From positions 1 through 43,116 of the forward strand of contig JHWS01000014.1 of assembly GCA_000687675.1 (NCBI GenBank): a DNA stretch of 43,116 nucleotides. The letters are read 5' to 3'. Shown in pieces: positions 31,504 to 39,277 of this stretch. The stretch's first letter is position 1; each line of letters opens with the position of its first letter. The notes beneath the pieces are model-generated. The model saw only the letters and a program-made list of their open reading frames with translations. It was not told the DNA's origin and did not search any database. A program made the position numbers and the translations under genes. The stretch is from Lachnospiraceae bacterium NC2008. GTDB taxonomy: Bacteria > Bacillota > Clostridia > Lachnospirales > Lachnospiraceae.

Positions 31504-32625
31504 ATGATAGAACTTGATCAGATGAAAGCTGAGATACTCTCTTACGAGTCTTCAATGAAGGAAGTGAGGGAGTCTCTTAGTATAGAGGCAAAATTAAAAA
31601 GAATAGAAGAACTTGATCTCGAGATGGCTGCACCTGGCTTTTGGGATGATCCAGAAAGGTCAAACCAGATTATGAAGGAAGCCAAGAATATGAAGGATAC
31701 TGTTGATGGTGTTAATGGACTCTTTCAGAAATATGACGATATCCTTACTCTTATTGAGATGGGATATGAAGAGAATGATGAGTCTCTCATTCCTGAGATA
31801 AGAGCTGAGCTTGATGAATATATTAGCAAGCTTGACGAGATGCGTCTTGGAACTCTTCTTACAGGTGAGTATGACAAGAACAATGCTATTCTTAGAATCA
31901 ATGCAGGCGCAGGTGGTACAGAAAGCTGCGACTGGGCTGGTATGTTATATCGTATGTATACACGCTGGGCTGAAAAGAAAGGATTTTCCATAGAAGTTCT
32001 TGATCTTCTTGATGGCGATGAGGCAGGTATAAAATCTGTTTCTTTCCAGATTAATGGAGAGAATGCCTATGGCTATCTTAAATCAGAGCAGGGTGTTCAC
32101 AGATTAGTTAGAATATCTCCATTTAACGCACAAGGTAAGAGACAGACTTCATTCGTATCTCTTGATGTTATGCCGGAAATCGTTGGTGATGGTGGTATAG
32201 AAATTAAGGATGATGACCTTAGAATAGATACTTACAGATCAAGTGGTGCTGGTGGACAGCATATCAATAAAACATCTTCTGCTATCCGTATTACACATAT
32301 TCCTACAGGAATAGTTGTACAGTGTCAGAATGAAAGATCACAGCATCAGAACAAGGATAAGGCTATGCAGATGCTCCGTGGTAAGTTACTTGCTCTTAAA
32401 GAACAGGAAGAGGAAGCTAAGCTTAAGGGTATCCAGGGTGATCTTAAGGCTATAGGCTGGGGAAGTCAGATTAGATCTTATGTACTTCAGCCATATCAGA
32501 TGGTTAAAGACCATAGAACTAATGAAGAATGTAGCAATGCTGACGCAGTTTTAGACGGCGATATAGACAGATATATCAATGCATATCTTAAGAAGAAAAG
32601 TCAGGGTACTTTAGAAGAAGTATAA
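31504..32625 (+). CDS. prfB: Peptide chain release factor 2 (uninterrupted frame)
   Basis: 373 residues. The peptidyl-hydrolase motif GGQ is at 250-252 (SSGAGGQHINKTSS) and the stop-codon recognition tripeptide SPF at 205-207. RF2 releases peptides at UGA and UAA. The gene is one open frame: the codon run AGG GAG TCT CTT AGT (codons 22-26) sits where many bacteria have the autoregulatory frameshift site AGGGGGTATCTTTGAC. The first 25 residues align with the pre-shift leader of such genes. Autoregulation by frameshifting has therefore been lost here. The start is 9 bp after secA, with no strong ribosome binding site, implying coupled translation. Confidence 0.95.
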   Translation: MIELDQMKAEILSYESSMKEVRESLSIEAKLKRIEELDLEMAAPGFWDDPERSNQIMKEAKNMKDTVDGVNGLFQKYDDILTLIEMGYEENDESLIPEIRAELDEYISKLDEMRLGTLLTGEYDKNNAILRINAGAGGTESCDWAGMLYRMYTRWAEKKGFSIEVLDLLDGDEAGIKSVSFQINGENAYGYLKSEQGVHRLVRISPFNAQGKRQTSFVSLDVMPEIVGDGGIEIKDDDLRIDTYRSSGAGGQHINKTSSAIRITHIPTGIVVQCQNERSQHQNKDKAMQMLRGKLLALKEQEEEAKLKGIQGDLKAIGWGSQIRSYVLQPYQMVKDHRTNEECSNADAVLDGDIDRYINAYLKKKSQGTLEEV

Positions 32626-33348
32626 TTATGCTCCTGTCTTTTGGTCTACAAGGTTAAGATAGAAGCTGGTATATGTCATATACATATATGGCATAACCCA
32701 TAAAAGACCTATTCCAAAGCTAAGGATACCGAAGAATAAAAGTGGTATAAATGATAGCTGCATACGGATAAATCTAACCTTCTGACCTTTCATAAGCCAT
32801 CTTGAAAGCATAAGAATATCTTTAAGATTTCTATTTGGATAATCACAAAGAATGAAGAATACCTGAGAGTATCCTAAATAGAATAGATAGTATATTATTA
32901 AACCGATAAATAAAATACCTATACTTATATAACCTGCATATTTCATGTGCAGGTTATATTTATTTAGTATTAAAAATACTATAGATGGACTACAGCACAG
33001 ATATAATACAAGATTCATCATTACAGAATAAAGAAGAGCTGTATTAGACTTAATTACTATAAAATATAACAGGTCGAATGTTGAAGTTTCTTTTTTACAA
33101 GCCAGCTTAATAAAAAATGAATAAAGGCCAGCTCTAAGAACATATAATAAAATCATTCCACAAAGGTATAGAAGTGTGGAAATTAAAAATGCATCAGCTG
33201 ATCTGTAATCTGCTACAGGAAGGATGCTGATGATAATATTAGTGATTAGAAGATATGCAATAAATATCTTTATTACATTACTAAAGTGTCCGGCTAGATT
33301 AAGTCGGGCACTTGATTTTAAACTAGCTATTGATTTTAATTCTGTCAT
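32626..33348 (-). CDS. DUF975-like integral membrane protein
   Basis: 240 residues with about five or six hydrophobic helices (for example ISILPVADYRSADAF as a loop after FIAYLLITNIIISIL, and FFGILSFGIGLLWVMPYMYMTYTSFYLNL near the C-terminus). The end pattern, WLMKGQKVRFIRMQLSFIP...GIGLLWVMPYM, matches DUF975 proteins of Firmicutes, whose function is unknown. Its stop codon abuts the prfB stop codon without a spare base. The ATG lies 14 bp after the SprA-like gene, so both and the small gene upstream are probably one minus-strand unit. Confidence 0.75.
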   Translation of the reverse strand: MTELKSIASLKSSARLNLAGHFSNVIKIFIAYLLITNIIISILPVADYRSADAFLISTLLYLCGMILLYVLRAGLYSFFIKLACKKETSTFDLLYFIVIKSNTALLYSVMMNLVLYLCCSPSIVFLILNKYNLHMKYAGYISIGILFIGLIIYYLFYLGYSQVFFILCDYPNRNLKDILMLSRWLMKGQKVRFIRMQLSFIPLLFFGILSFGIGLLWVMPYMYMTYTSFYLNLVDQKTGA

Positions 33349-33362
33349 GTAATTACCTGGTC

Positions 33363-33860
33363 TTAAACCTTTGTATCTATATTAGAACCTGCAAATGCAT
33401 CATAATTTGCAGATTTTTGATTCTGTGAGTACTTATCTCCTGGATACTTTATCTGAGTGGTAGTAGTACCACCAGCTATATAAGCACGGCCGCATTCTGG
33501 GCATATAGCCATCTTTATGGCAACAGATGCCTGCATAACTTTACCGCCGGCCTTGCTTGCTTTGGCATAGGCATTGCTAACATGCTCCTGCTCATGAGCA
33601 CGAACCATGGAAGGTGCAGCCTCTGGAGATATCTTTGCTGGAGATTTGAATGAAACCATCTCATCAGAACCGTCCACATATTTACGGTTCTTACATGTTT
33701 GGCATTCACCCTTTTTTTCAGCTTTACCTACAACTTTAGAATCTTCTTTTGATTCAGATGTAGCGGAAACGCTATCGGCTGGAGAGGTATTACTTACTCC
33801 ATTAAATGAAGGGCTGTAATTATATGAAATTGGACCAAAACCTGATATTCGTCCTACCAT
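33363..33860 (-). CDS. SprA-related putative metallopeptidase (HEQEH protein)
   Basis: 165 residues. The centre reads SPEAAPSMVRAHEQEHVSNAYAKASKAGG; HEQEH is a zinc-protease-like HExxH motif. Two CxxC pairs (CQTCKNRKYVDGSDE and CPECGRAYIAGG) surround it and may bind a second metal. The N-terminus is Ser/Asn/Gly-rich and disordered with no signal peptide. This pattern matches the SprA-related family, whose biochemical role is not established; catalysis is unproven. It sits in a minus-strand group with two membrane proteins, 14 bp before the DUF975-like gene. Confidence 0.7.
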   Translation of the reverse strand: MVGRISGFGPISYNYSPSFNGVSNTSPADSVSATSESKEDSKVVGKAEKKGECQTCKNRKYVDGSDEMVSFKSPAKISPEAAPSMVRAHEQEHVSNAYAKASKAGGKVMQASVAIKMAICPECGRAYIAGGTTTTQIKYPGDKYSQNQKSANYDAFAGSNIDTKV

Positions 33861-33877
33861 ATCTTGCCTCTAATATC

Positions 33878-34216
33878 TTAAAAAAATGATTTCTTTAATT
33901 CTTTAAATAAATCGCTTGCTGTCATACCATATGTCTGCATAAAGATGTCATCTACATTCTTTCTATATACAGGGTCATTAATATATGCGTTTATGTTTGA
34001 TATTAACGAAACTACAGCTAATACTATTGCAAATAGTCCAAGTGAAATTGCTATCTTTGCTTTTGAATCAGTTTTTGCTGTACCATCTTTAGAAAGTGCA
34101 GCAAATATAACTGCAAGGCTTCCAAATACTAAACCACCAAGAACTGAGGTGGAAAATAATAAAGCCAGTGCGCCAAATGCTATAGCAGGATTAATAAATG
34201 AATTTTTGGCTGGCAT
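33878..34216 (-). CDS. Small two-helix membrane protein (DUF4190-like)
   Basis: 112 residues. Two membrane helices (about 10-42: AIAFGALALLFSTSVLGGLVFGSLAVIFAAL, and 53-75: KIAISLGLFAIVLAVVSLISNI) are joined by a short polar loop with Lys and Asp (SKDGTAKTDSKAK). The pattern resembles small DUF4190-type proteins. The C-terminal tail (about 78-112) is amphipathic. Function unknown. It heads the minus-strand group, and its start region carries two perfect palindromes. Confidence 0.7.
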   Translation of the reverse strand: MPAKNSFINPAIAFGALALLFSTSVLGGLVFGSLAVIFAALSKDGTAKTDSKAKIAISLGLFAIVLAVVSLISNINAYINDPVYRKNVDDIFMQTYGMTASDLFKELKKSFF

Positions 34217-34231
34217 ATTCTAAACTCCAAA

Positions 34232-34253
34232 CTGTAAGAAACTATTCTTACAG
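34232..34253 (-). promoter_or_regulatory. 5' stem-loop of the small membrane protein mRNA
   Basis: Perfect 9-bp arms CTGTAAGAA / TTCTTACAG with a 4-bp loop begin about where transcription should start from a TATAAT at 34264-34259 (minus). It would form a hairpin at the mRNA 5' end, or act as an operator. Confidence 0.5.
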
Positions 34254-34281
34254 TATATATTATACCACATAAGCGAAGAGG

Positions 34282-34305
34282 AAAGAACATATTTATATGT
34301 TCTTT
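34282..34305. promoter_or_regulatory. 24-bp palindrome over the -35 region
   Basis: AAAGAACATAT-tt-ATATGTTCTTT is a perfect palindrome with 11-bp arms. Its left end coincides with the position expected for the -35 of the minus-strand promoter (17 bp above TATAAT at 34264-34259). A repressor or activator site is likely; the regulator is unknown. Confidence 0.5.
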
Positions 34306-34338
34306 AAGACCGCGTTGTTATATCATAAATCCCAATTT

Positions 34339-34363
34339 AAAACAGCCGCTTTGCGGCTGTTTT
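34339..34363. terminator. Bidirectional terminator, serving the GH25 gene
   Basis: Perfect 11-bp stem AAAACAGCCGC / GCGGCTGTTTT with a 3-nt loop. The A-run and T-run let it work on either strand. It lies 1 bp from the GH25 stop codon on the minus strand. Confidence 0.9.
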
Positions 34364-34364
34364 G

Positions 34365-35474
34365 CTAATTAGGTATAATCACATTCATATCTACTTTACC
34401 GTCTATTCCAGGTACTTCGAATTTCTCGCTATATTGCCACATCCTAACCTTATAAGGATAGTAGATATAGGAACTGTAAAATGCATACCAAACATCATAT
34501 TCTGCAAGCTCATCCATATTAAGCATGGCAAATAGTGAATAGGTATTACCGTATATCATAGGTGTGTAACCTTTTTCTTTAACCTGATCGCAGAAAAGTT
34601 TTACATATTCAGTTCTTTCTTCTTTGCTAATAGTATTACCTCTTGCAGAACTGTCATCAACTTTTTCAATATCAATAACCACAGGGCAGTTAATCTTATA
34701 TGGTGCTATAGTTTCAAGAACAAAGTCGATTTCTTCCTGCATCTCGTCCTTACTTGTAGCCTGAGAGAAGAAGTAGACTCCTACATCTATATTATTTTCA
34801 AGAGCACCTTTAACATTGTTCTCAAATTCTTCGTCGGCTACCATCTTTCCAGAACCATATCCTCTAAAGCCGGTTCTTATCATAGCGAATTTTATATTTC
34901 CACCTTCAGCAACCTTTTCCCAGTCAATAGTTCCCTGATGGGCTGATACATCTATACCTGCAAGAAAGTTTTCTTTATTATCGCCATTAAAAATAACATA
35001 TCCATCATCATCTTTACTGAAACTATCTTTCTTAAAGTCGTTTTTAGGAATATTGTCAGATATGTCGTCGAAGTGATACCCGTCAGGAGCAAGATATACT
35101 ATCTTTTCTGGAAACATAGTTCTAAGCATCTCTGCTTCGTTAGGATTAGGAACAGACATCATCTCTACTATTTGAGCCTTTACTTCTTCTTTTCCTAATA
35201 AAGAGGCGTTGGCACTAGCGCTGCTAATAAGACCATCCAGCTCATCAGGTGAAAGAGTTACATTATCTGTGGCCTCTGCCTTAGCTTTTAATTTATCTAA
35301 TTTTTCATCTGCTTTTCCAAGTTTAGATGAAGTAATTATGCAAAGTACCAGACATACTATAGTTGAAAGAAAAAGTACTGCACATGGAAGTAAAAGAGGA
35401 TTATAGCGAGTCTTCTTTTTAGGACTTTTCTTTCTGTTGTTATTTGTAGGGCTGCTTGTTGTTTTTTCTGGCAT
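34365..35474 (-). CDS. Membrane-anchored GH25 lysozyme-like muramidase
   Basis: 369 residues. A basic cytosolic N-terminus (NNNRKKSPKKKTRYN) and one TM helix (about 25-50, LLPCAVLFLSTIVCLVLCII) anchor the protein outside the cell. A helical spacer (about 55-120) follows. The catalytic GH25 domain (about 170-369) begins AGIDVSAHQGTIDWEKVAEGG and includes FAMIRTGFRGYGSG, GVYFFSQA and PVVIDIEKVDD, with active-site Asp/Glu in the DIE strand as known for GH25. It cuts N-acetylmuramic acid bonds in peptidoglycan. GGAGAATA precedes the ATG. It is a single gene ending in a bidirectional terminator. Confidence 0.92.
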   Translation of the reverse strand: MPEKTTSSPTNNNRKKSPKKKTRYNPLLLPCAVLFLSTIVCLVLCIITSSKLGKADEKLDKLKAKAEATDNVTLSPDELDGLISSASANASLLGKEEVKAQIVEMMSVPNPNEAEMLRTMFPEKIVYLAPDGYHFDDISDNIPKNDFKKDSFSKDDDGYVIFNGDNKENFLAGIDVSAHQGTIDWEKVAEGGNIKFAMIRTGFRGYGSGKMVADEEFENNVKGALENNIDVGVYFFSQATSKDEMQEEIDFVLETIAPYKINCPVVIDIEKVDDSSARGNTISKEERTEYVKLFCDQVKEKGYTPMIYGNTYSLFAMLNMDELAEYDVWYAFYSSYIYYPYKVRMWQYSEKFEVPGIDGKVDMNVIIPN

Positions 35475-35526
35475 AAGTATTCTCCTGCATATTATCTATA
35501 TATACATGATGGTAACAAATTTAATG

Positions 35527-35541
35527 CTTCTTCTCAAGAAG
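35527..35541. promoter_or_regulatory. Palindrome between the divergent GH25 and YcxB-like genes
   Basis: CTTCTT-ctc-AAGAAG, perfect 6-bp arms, lies in the 149-bp gap between divergent genes. It may be a shared regulatory site. Confidence 0.35.
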
Positions 35542-35558
35542 TGGGAGACATTATTATA

Positions 35559-35588
35559 TTTGCCTTTATGCCCATTTATTGCTATTAT
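35559..35588 (+). promoter_or_regulatory. Promoter of the tsaE-tsaB operon
   Basis: TTTGCC (35559-35564), 18-bp spacer, TATTAT (35583-35588), about 35 bp before the YcxB-like gene start. The -35 is imperfect. Confidence 0.45.
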
Positions 35589-35623
35589 AGAATGATGAAA
35601 TTTAAATGGAGTAGTGCGCCTAT

Positions 35624-36130
35624 ATGGAAGAAGAAATACTTGAAAATGAAAAACTAGAATTTGATGTAACTATGACAGATTCTATTCTTTATGATTATCA
35701 GATATACAATTCATACTGCAAATCTTCTAATGGTATGATTGGTACTTGTATTGGCACTCTTGCTATTATACTTGGACTAGCTTATAACTACGTAGCATTT
35801 ATCATTATGGGAGTTGTTCTTGTTTTCTATACTCCAATCAGCTTAAAGCTTAGATGTAAAACTGTGGTTGCTAATAATAAAGCATTTAAAGAGCCACTTC
35901 ACTATGTATTTGATGAGACAGGTATAACTGTGTCTCAGGGAGAAAGTAGCGAGAGCGCTGCCTGGGAGAATATGTACAGAGCAGTTTCTACAAAGCAGAG
36001 CATTATTGTTTATACTGCAAAGAAACTTGCCTGGGTATTTCCAAGAAAACAGCTTGGACCAAAACTTCCACAGTTAATTGCTACTATCTCAAGATACATG
36101 GAACCATCTAAGGTAAGGATAAGATTCTAA
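35624..36130 (+). CDS. YcxB-like two-helix membrane protein
   Basis: 168 residues. Two adjacent TM helices (about 40-70, MIGTCIGTLAIILGLAYNYVAFIIMGVVLVFY) are followed by a soluble C-terminal domain (YVFDETGITVSQGESSESAAWENMYRAVSTKQSIIVYT) that fits YcxB-like proteins, in which a conserved W-x-x-hydrophobic segment is typical. Function unknown. GGAG lies about 13 bases before the ATG. It starts the operon and is 3 bp from tsaE, so it is likely cotranscribed with the t6A genes. Confidence 0.7.
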   Translation: MEEEILENEKLEFDVTMTDSILYDYQIYNSYCKSSNGMIGTCIGTLAIILGLAYNYVAFIIMGVVLVFYTPISLKLRCKTVVANNKAFKEPLHYVFDETGITVSQGESSESAAWENMYRAVSTKQSIIVYTAKKLAWVFPRKQLGPKLPQLIATISRYMEPSKVRIRF

Positions 36131-36133
36131 GAT

Positions 36134-36574
36134 ATGACTGATGTTATTGAAACATATAGTGAAGAAGAAACATATAAATTAGGTTTTAATATAGGCCAGA
36201 AGGCTGAGCCAGGGCTTATTATAACTTTAATTGGAGACCTTGGCGTAGGAAAAACTGTATTTGCAAAAGGTCTTGCAGAAGGCCTTGGTATAGAGGAGGA
36301 TGTATGTTCTCCAACATTTACTATTCTTCATGAATATCATGAGGGAAGACTAAGTTTATTTCATTTTGATGTATATAGAATAGATGATCCTGATGAGATG
36401 TATGAGATAGGATATGAAGATTATTTCTTCGGAGAGGGTGTTTGTCTTGTTGAATGGGCAGATAATATCTCAGACCTTATACCAGAAACTGCAGGAAGAA
36501 TAACTATCGAAAAAGACACATCAAAAGGTTTTGATTATAGAAAGATAACCTTGGAGAATATAAAGGTTAACTAA
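36134..36574 (+). CDS. tsaE: tRNA t6A biosynthesis ATPase TsaE
   Basis: 146 residues. Walker A GDLGVGKT is at residues 32-39, and CSPTFTILHEYHEGRLSLFHFDVYRI and VCLVEWADNI are TsaE family signatures. TsaE works with TsaB and TsaD to transfer threonylcarbamoyl to A37 of ANN-decoding tRNAs. It hydrolyses ATP to reset the complex. It lies 12 bp before tsaB in the same operon. Confidence 0.95.
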   Translation: MTDVIETYSEEETYKLGFNIGQKAEPGLIITLIGDLGVGKTVFAKGLAEGLGIEEDVCSPTFTILHEYHEGRLSLFHFDVYRIDDPDEMYEIGYEDYFFGEGVCLVEWADNISDLIPETAGRITIEKDTSKGFDYRKITLENIKVN

Positions 36575-36586
36575 CAGAGGTGACAA

Positions 36587-37297
36587 GTGAAGATATTAGG
36601 TATTGATTCGTCAGGCAATGTAGGCAGCGTAGCTTACGTTTCAGACGGTGTAGTTATATCAGAATATACTTTAAATAATAAAAAGACACATTCTCAGACA
36701 CTGCTACCTATGATTGATGATATGGTAAAGAAGGCTGAGATTAACTTAGACGAGATAGATGCTATAGCAATAAGCCAGGGACCAGGTTCATTTACTGGAC
36801 TTAGAATAGGCTCTGCAACTGCTAAGGGAATTGCATACGTAAAGGATATTCCTATTGTACCTGTATATACAACAGAGGCGCTATGCTATAACTTATACGG
36901 AGAGAGTGGCCTTATTTGTCCAATTATGGATGCAAGAAGAGGGCAGGTTTATACAGGAATATTTAACTTTTCAGAAGATGGAAGCTTAGAAACATTGCTA
37001 GAAACTACAGCTTTATCAATAGAAGAACTTTTGGAAAAATTAGCAGAATTTAACCAGCAGGTAACCTTCCTTGGTGATGGTGTAGATGTATTTAAGGATA
37101 AGATAAAAGAACTTCTTAAGACTCCTTACAAGTTTGCATTTGGCAATAATAGATTACAAAGAGCTTCAAGTGTAGCTCTTTATGGAGAGATTCTTTTTGA
37201 AAAGGGCATAAAGCAGGATGCTGCTTCTCATGCACCTATATATCTAAGAATGTCTCAGGCTGAAAGAGAAAGACTTGAGAAGGAAGGCAAGGCTTAA
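36587..37297 (+). CDS. tsaB: t6A biosynthesis scaffold protein TsaB
   Basis: 236 residues with a GTG start at 36587 preceded by AGAGGTGA. The N-terminal half reads MKILGIDSSGNVGSVAYVSDG, the ASKHA fold. ISQGPGSFTGLRIGSATAKGIAY is the family signature. TsaB dimerises with TsaD and is essential for t6A. Its stop codon overlaps the rimI start (TAATG), which shows coupled translation. Confidence 0.94.
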   Translation: MKILGIDSSGNVGSVAYVSDGVVISEYTLNNKKTHSQTLLPMIDDMVKKAEINLDEIDAIAISQGPGSFTGLRIGSATAKGIAYVKDIPIVPVYTTEALCYNLYGESGLICPIMDARRGQVYTGIFNFSEDGSLETLLETTALSIEELLEKLAEFNQQVTFLGDGVDVFKDKIKELLKTPYKFAFGNNRLQRASSVALYGEILFEKGIKQDAASHAPIYLRMSQAERERLEKEGKA

Positions 37298-37734
37298 TGA
37301 ATCTTCTAATAAGAAAGATGAATGAAGAAGATATCGAAGCTGTAACCGCTTTAGAAGCTGCTTCATTTACTACTCCCTGGAGTAAGGATGCCTTCACTAG
37401 TTCTCTTAAAGATTCCAATTATAGGTTTTATGTAGCTTACGATGGGGATATACATATTGGAACAGTGGGATTCACTTTAACTAAGCCTGAAGCAGATATA
37501 TCCAATGTATGTGTTAGCACATCTTATAGAAGACAGGGTATAGCCTATAAACTTTTAGCTTATGGCATGGAAGATACTTCAAAAGAAGGAATAACAGATT
37601 TTACTTTGGAAGTAAGAGAAGGCAACAAGTCAGCTATAGGTTTGTATGAAAAACTGGGATTTGAATCTGCTGGCATAAGGAAGAATTTCTATTCTAATCC
37701 GGTAGAGAATGCCCTAATTATGTGGAAAAAGTAA
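37297..37734 (+). CDS. rimI: Ribosomal protein S18 alanine acetyltransferase-like GNAT
   Basis: 145 residues. The acetyl-CoA pyrophosphate loop is VSTSYRRQGIAYKLL (Q/R-x-x-G-I/A). The C-terminal part DFTLEVREGNKSAIGLYEKLGFESAGIRKNFYSNPVENALIMWKK is the hallmark of RimI. It acetylates the N-terminus of ribosomal protein S18 in other bacteria, and sits beside tsaB/tsaD in many genomes. The start overlaps the tsaB stop by one base. Confidence 0.92.
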   Translation: MNLLIRKMNEEDIEAVTALEAASFTTPWSKDAFTSSLKDSNYRFYVAYDGDIHIGTVGFTLTKPEADISNVCVSTSYRRQGIAYKLLAYGMEDTSKEGITDFTLEVREGNKSAIGLYEKLGFESAGIRKNFYSNPVENALIMWKK

Positions 37735-37750
37735 TACAAAGAGGAATTGT

Positions 37751-38659
37751 ATGTTAGATATATGTCTCCTTGGTACAGGAGGAATGATGCCTTTGCCATA
37801 CAGATGGCTTACGGCACTTATGGCAAGATATAATGGCAAAAGTATATTAATAGATTGCGGTGAAGGAACCCAGATTGCCCTTAAAGAAAAGGGATGGAGT
37901 CCTAATCCTATTGACGTTATCTGCTTCACACATTTTCATGCAGATCATATTAGTGGACTTCCAGGTATGCTTCTTACTATGGGCAATGCTGAAAGACATG
38001 ATCCACTTCTTCTTATTGGACCAAAGGGGCTTACCCGTACAGTTAATGCCCTTAGAACTATTGCTCCTGAACTACCATTTGAGATAGAGTGCGTAGAGAT
38101 AGAGGGAGATAGTCAGGAATTTGTATTTGATAAGCTTAAGATTAAAGCATTTAAGGTAAAGCACAATGTTACCTGTTATGGCTATACTATCTCTGTTGAC
38201 AGACTTGGCCGCTTTGATGCGGGCCGCGCAAAAGAACAGGGAATAGATTTAAAATTCTGGAATAAGCTCCAGCATGGCGAAACTGTCACAGATGGAGATA
38301 AAGTATATACACCTGATATGGTTATGGGAGAGGCAAGAAAGGGTATAAAGGTTACCTATTGTACTGATACCAGACCTGTACAGAGTATTGTTGACAATGC
38401 TGCTGGCTCAGATTTGTTTATATGTGAAGGTATGTATGGGGAGGAAGACAAGATAGATAAGGCTATCTCCCACAAACATATGACCTTTATGGAAGCAGCG
38501 AAACTTGCAAAAGACGCTGACGTTAAAGAATTATGGCTCACACATTACAGTCCTGCCCTTACCAGACCTGAGCCATATATGAATGATGTTAGGAAGATAT
38601 TTCCTAATGCTTTTCCAGGGAAGGACGGAAAAAGCAAAGATCTTCTTTTTGAAGATTAG
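37751..38659 (+). CDS. rnz: RNase Z-like metallo-beta-lactamase-fold hydrolase
   Basis: 302 residues. The metal motif HFHADH is at 61-66, with a Gly-rich start LLGTGGMMPLP. GRFDAGRAKEQGI matches the RNase Z pattern, and CTDTRP and SHKHMTFMEAAKLAK are later metal and substrate segments. RNase Z trims tRNA 3' tails. The tRNA-Ser gene in this window lacks an encoded CCA, so RNase Z processing fits the genome's needs. GAGGAAT precedes the ATG. The short N-terminus, lacking a clear exosite arm, leaves other phosphodiesterase roles open. Confidence 0.8.
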   Translation: MLDICLLGTGGMMPLPYRWLTALMARYNGKSILIDCGEGTQIALKEKGWSPNPIDVICFTHFHADHISGLPGMLLTMGNAERHDPLLLIGPKGLTRTVNALRTIAPELPFEIECVEIEGDSQEFVFDKLKIKAFKVKHNVTCYGYTISVDRLGRFDAGRAKEQGIDLKFWNKLQHGETVTDGDKVYTPDMVMGEARKGIKVTYCTDTRPVQSIVDNAAGSDLFICEGMYGEEDKIDKAISHKHMTFMEAAKLAKDADVKELWLTHYSPALTRPEPYMNDVRKIFPNAFPGKDGKSKDLLFED

Positions 38660-38680
38660 TAACCGGAGGGGAATTAGTAC

Positions 38681-39271
38681 ATGGACCGTGCTAAAACCAT
38701 AAAAGTCACATTAGTCATGGTAATAATCGTAGCTCTAATAATAGGGTACTACGTTTATTTGACGTCTAAAAATAATGATGCAGCTTCTAGAAGGGCTCTT
38801 GAAAAGAACGTTGAAGCGGAGATGACTCCAGTTCAGGAACTTATTGCCAGAGCTAAATATAAAGAATATCCAGCCACACCAGTTCAGGTTGTTAAATACT
38901 ATAATGAGATAACCAGATGTTATTACAATGAAACTTATACTGACGAGGAACTGGAAAGCTTAGCCCGCCTTACAAGAGGCTTATTTGACGACGAGCTTGT
39001 GGCTAATCAGACAGAAGCAGATTATTTTAACAAGTTAAAAATTGATATACAGAATTTCAAAAATAACAATATAACCATATATTCAGAAGAAGTGTCCAGC
39101 ACAACAGATGTGGAATACTTTGATCACAACGGCTATGAGTGCGCCAGACTTTATTGTACATATACCTTAAAGTCAGGTACTTCTTATATGCCTTCTAAAC
39201 AGGTATTTATCCTAAGAAAAGACCAGGAAGGACACTGGAAGATATTTGGTTTTGATATTACGAAGGAATAA
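38681..39271 (+). CDS. Single-pass membrane-anchored protein (DUF6715-like)
   Basis: 196 residues. An N-terminal helix (about 7-28, IKVTLVMVIIVALIIGYYVYL) anchors an extracellular domain. PATPVQVVKYYNEITRCYYNETYTDEELESLARLTRGLFDDEL is a conserved-looking helical region; C-terminal strands end in HWKIFGFDITKE. This matches DUF6715-type proteins, of unknown role, that recur in Lachnospiraceae. CGGAGGGG precedes the ATG. Its operon position between rnz and tsaD suggests cotranscription only. Confidence 0.65.
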   Translation: MDRAKTIKVTLVMVIIVALIIGYYVYLTSKNNDAASRRALEKNVEAEMTPVQELIARAKYKEYPATPVQVVKYYNEITRCYYNETYTDEELESLARLTRGLFDDELVANQTEADYFNKLKIDIQNFKNNNITIYSEEVSSTTDVEYFDHNGYECARLYCTYTLKSGTSYMPSKQVFILRKDQEGHWKIFGFDITKE

Positions 39272-39277
39272 GTATTT

